NCBI RefSeq assembly: GCF_039541955.1
Contig: NZ_BAABHF010000027.1
Span: 1-64,000, forward strand
Direction of reading: 5' to 3'
Length of the DNA stretch: 64,000 nt
Source of the DNA: Actinoallomurus oryzae
GTDB lineage: Bacteria; Actinomycetota; Actinomycetes; Streptosporangiales; Streptosporangiaceae
This document shows positions 63,129 through 64,000 of the stretch, piece after piece (position 1 is the first letter of the stretch; every line of letters begins with the position of its first letter). The notes under the pieces are model-generated. The model saw nothing but the letters and a program-made list of their open reading frames with translations, was not told the origin of the DNA and did not search any database. The position numbers and the translations under genes were made by a program.

Positions 63129-63707
63129 TCAGCGGCCCGCGCGCGGGTCGGTGAGGGCCTGGTCGCCGGTGTCGCGCATGCCCAGGCGCCGTGCCTTGTC
63201 GTGGAGGACCTCGGGGCTGCTCTCGCGTGCGATGTCCTCCTGGAGCGCCTGCTTGCGCTCCTCGAGCCGCTGGTTCTCCTGCTGGAGCTCACTGCGCTCG
63301 AACGACTGCTGGGCGAGCACGGTGTTCAGCAGGAGGAGACCGACGAGCGCCCCGCCGAGCAGCCCGACGACCAGCAGGGCGAACGGCGCCGCGCCGGAAC
63401 GAGCGGGACGCGCGGCGCGGGCGGGAGCCGTGACCGGCCGCACCGTACGGGACGGAGGAAGGCCACGGTGCCGCGTGCTCGGGCGTGACGTGCCGCGCGT
63501 GACCGCCGCCCGGGGCGTGACCGCCGCGCCGGAACCGGCGGCCCGCTCGCGAACAGTGCCGGTGCTCGTGCCGCCGGTCGGCGTCGTGGTGGGCCGTGCC
63601 GCGCGGGACGGCGGAACCGTGCCGCGCCTCGTGGTGCGCGGCGGCGTGCCGGTGGTCTCGTCCTCACGGGTACGGATCGCGGCCGACGACGTCATGGCCT
63701 TCATCAC
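63129..63707 (-). CDS. Membrane/coiled-coil protein, septum-initiator-like
   Basis: 192 aa. A Thr/Arg/Pro-rich disordered N-terminus (1-108) is followed by one membrane helix (APFALLVVGLLGGALVGLLL), a short coiled coil (ELQQENQRLEERKQALQEDI) and a C-terminal LHDKARRLGMRDTGDQA. This layout resembles FtsL/FtsB-type division proteins, in which the coiled coil lies outside. However, the usual neighbours (rsmH, ftsI) are not seen on the left. The start could be either of the two first Met. Confidence 0.65.
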   Translation of the reverse strand: MMKAMTSSAAIRTREDETTGTPPRTTRRGTVPPSRAARPTTTPTGGTSTGTVRERAAGSGAAVTPRAAVTRGTSRPSTRHRGLPPSRTVRPVTAPARAARPARSGAAPFALLVVGLLGGALVGLLLLNTVLAQQSFERSELQQENQRLEERKQALQEDIARESSPEVLHDKARRLGMRDTGDQALTDPRAGR

Positions 63708-64000
63708 TTCCCCCTGCGTTCGCTCCGCTCTTTTCGCGGGTCGGCACTACCGGCGTGATCGCGCCGGCGCGGTCGAGGACCCGCCGCGGTACCGGCGAGC
63801 CCCGACCGAGGAGAAATGCGGCACCGCGTCCGCCGTTACCCCCGATTCGGGGGCATATACCTAGAACCAGGCATAAATGACCCACTTCGCTCATGACCGG
63901 CAATAATGCACGGAGCGTAACGGCCTCGGCGGGCCGGCTGCCATCGAATTTCCTCGCGACGGCGTACGCCGGTCAGCCGGGAGCGCCGACCGGGAGAACG
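63708..64000. other. Upstream region at window edge, no gene seen
   Basis: Nothing coding is recognised. It probably holds the promoter of the minus-strand gene ending at 63129; the part around 63840-63910 is less GC-rich. Confidence 0.4.

Overview
The window is high-GC actinobacterial chromosome. GC-rich third codon positions, frequent GTG/TTG starts, the prfB-ftsE-ftsX-smpB-ssrA neighbourhood, a 180-kDa class NAD-glutamate dehydrogenase, DUF6912-like and CGNR-type proteins all point to a filamentous actinomycete. An order such as Streptosporangiales is a guess, not shown. Conserved housekeeping stretches alternate with accessory inserts.

Layout. 0.3-5.5 kb: a membrane-anchored P-loop NTPase with TPR/Sel1-like repeats, then an AT-richer two-gene Kiwa anti-phage locus (kwaA-kwaB) with a LexA-type SOS box in front. 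The Kiwa segment lies between two ~277-bp direct repeats that carry relics of an XRE/TPR regulator, and it sits beside ssrA. 5.6-12.0 kb: ssrA (tmRNA, minus strand), a penicillin-binding-protein-like lipoprotein that has lost all three catalytic motifs, smpB, ftsX, ftsE, a small zinc-ribbon membrane protein and prfB. 12.2-14.8 kb: two lipoproteins and a Nudix hydrolase. 14.9-22.7 kb: NAD-GDH, tryptophan 2,3-dioxygenase and acetoacetyl-CoA synthetase, all on the minus strand and probably one catabolic unit. 22.9-29.7 kb: SDR/LysR pair, AraC regulator, methyltransferase, amidase and MFS exporter (divergent, around five 14-bp tandem repeats), HAD phosphatase. 30.0-31.4 kb: YbaB-like, WXG100-like and larger type VII secretion-type proteins without a toxin domain.

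31.45-43.93 kb: a 12.4-kb accessory block rich in redox enzymes, small-molecule transport and MarR/TetR regulators, with decayed MerR, MFS, Rrf2 and transposase fragments. It is flanked by a 72-bp direct repeat of the 3' end of pruA. 43.9-49.15 kb: pruA, HAD hydrolase, ECF-type sigma factor with a membrane partner, DUF6912-like protein, second HAD hydrolase. 49.2-53.95 kb: a four-gene cassette on the plus strand: a Crp-type regulator with an intact cNMP-binding cassette, a class III nucleotidyl cyclase-like protein, a 759-aa protein with a beta-repeat, degenerate P-loop and HEAT-like repeats, and a 265-aa helical protein. A ~51-bp duplication of the 3' end of the adjacent ABC-transporter gene flanks it. 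53.9-63.1 kb: a dipeptide/oligopeptide ABC transporter (fused double ATPase, two permeases, binding lipoprotein), a divergent ROK regulator, an M81 peptidase and CutC. The window ends with an orphan membrane/coiled-coil protein.

Two themes stand out. First, three accessory segments (Kiwa, the 12.4-kb block, the cyclase cassette) are each bracketed by a direct repeat, and two of these repeats duplicate a host gene's 3' end. No integrase is visible in any of them. Second, the cyclase/Crp/P-loop cassette looks like a nucleotide-signalling system that I cannot match to a named one. Calls rest on reading translations and motifs; no database search was run.
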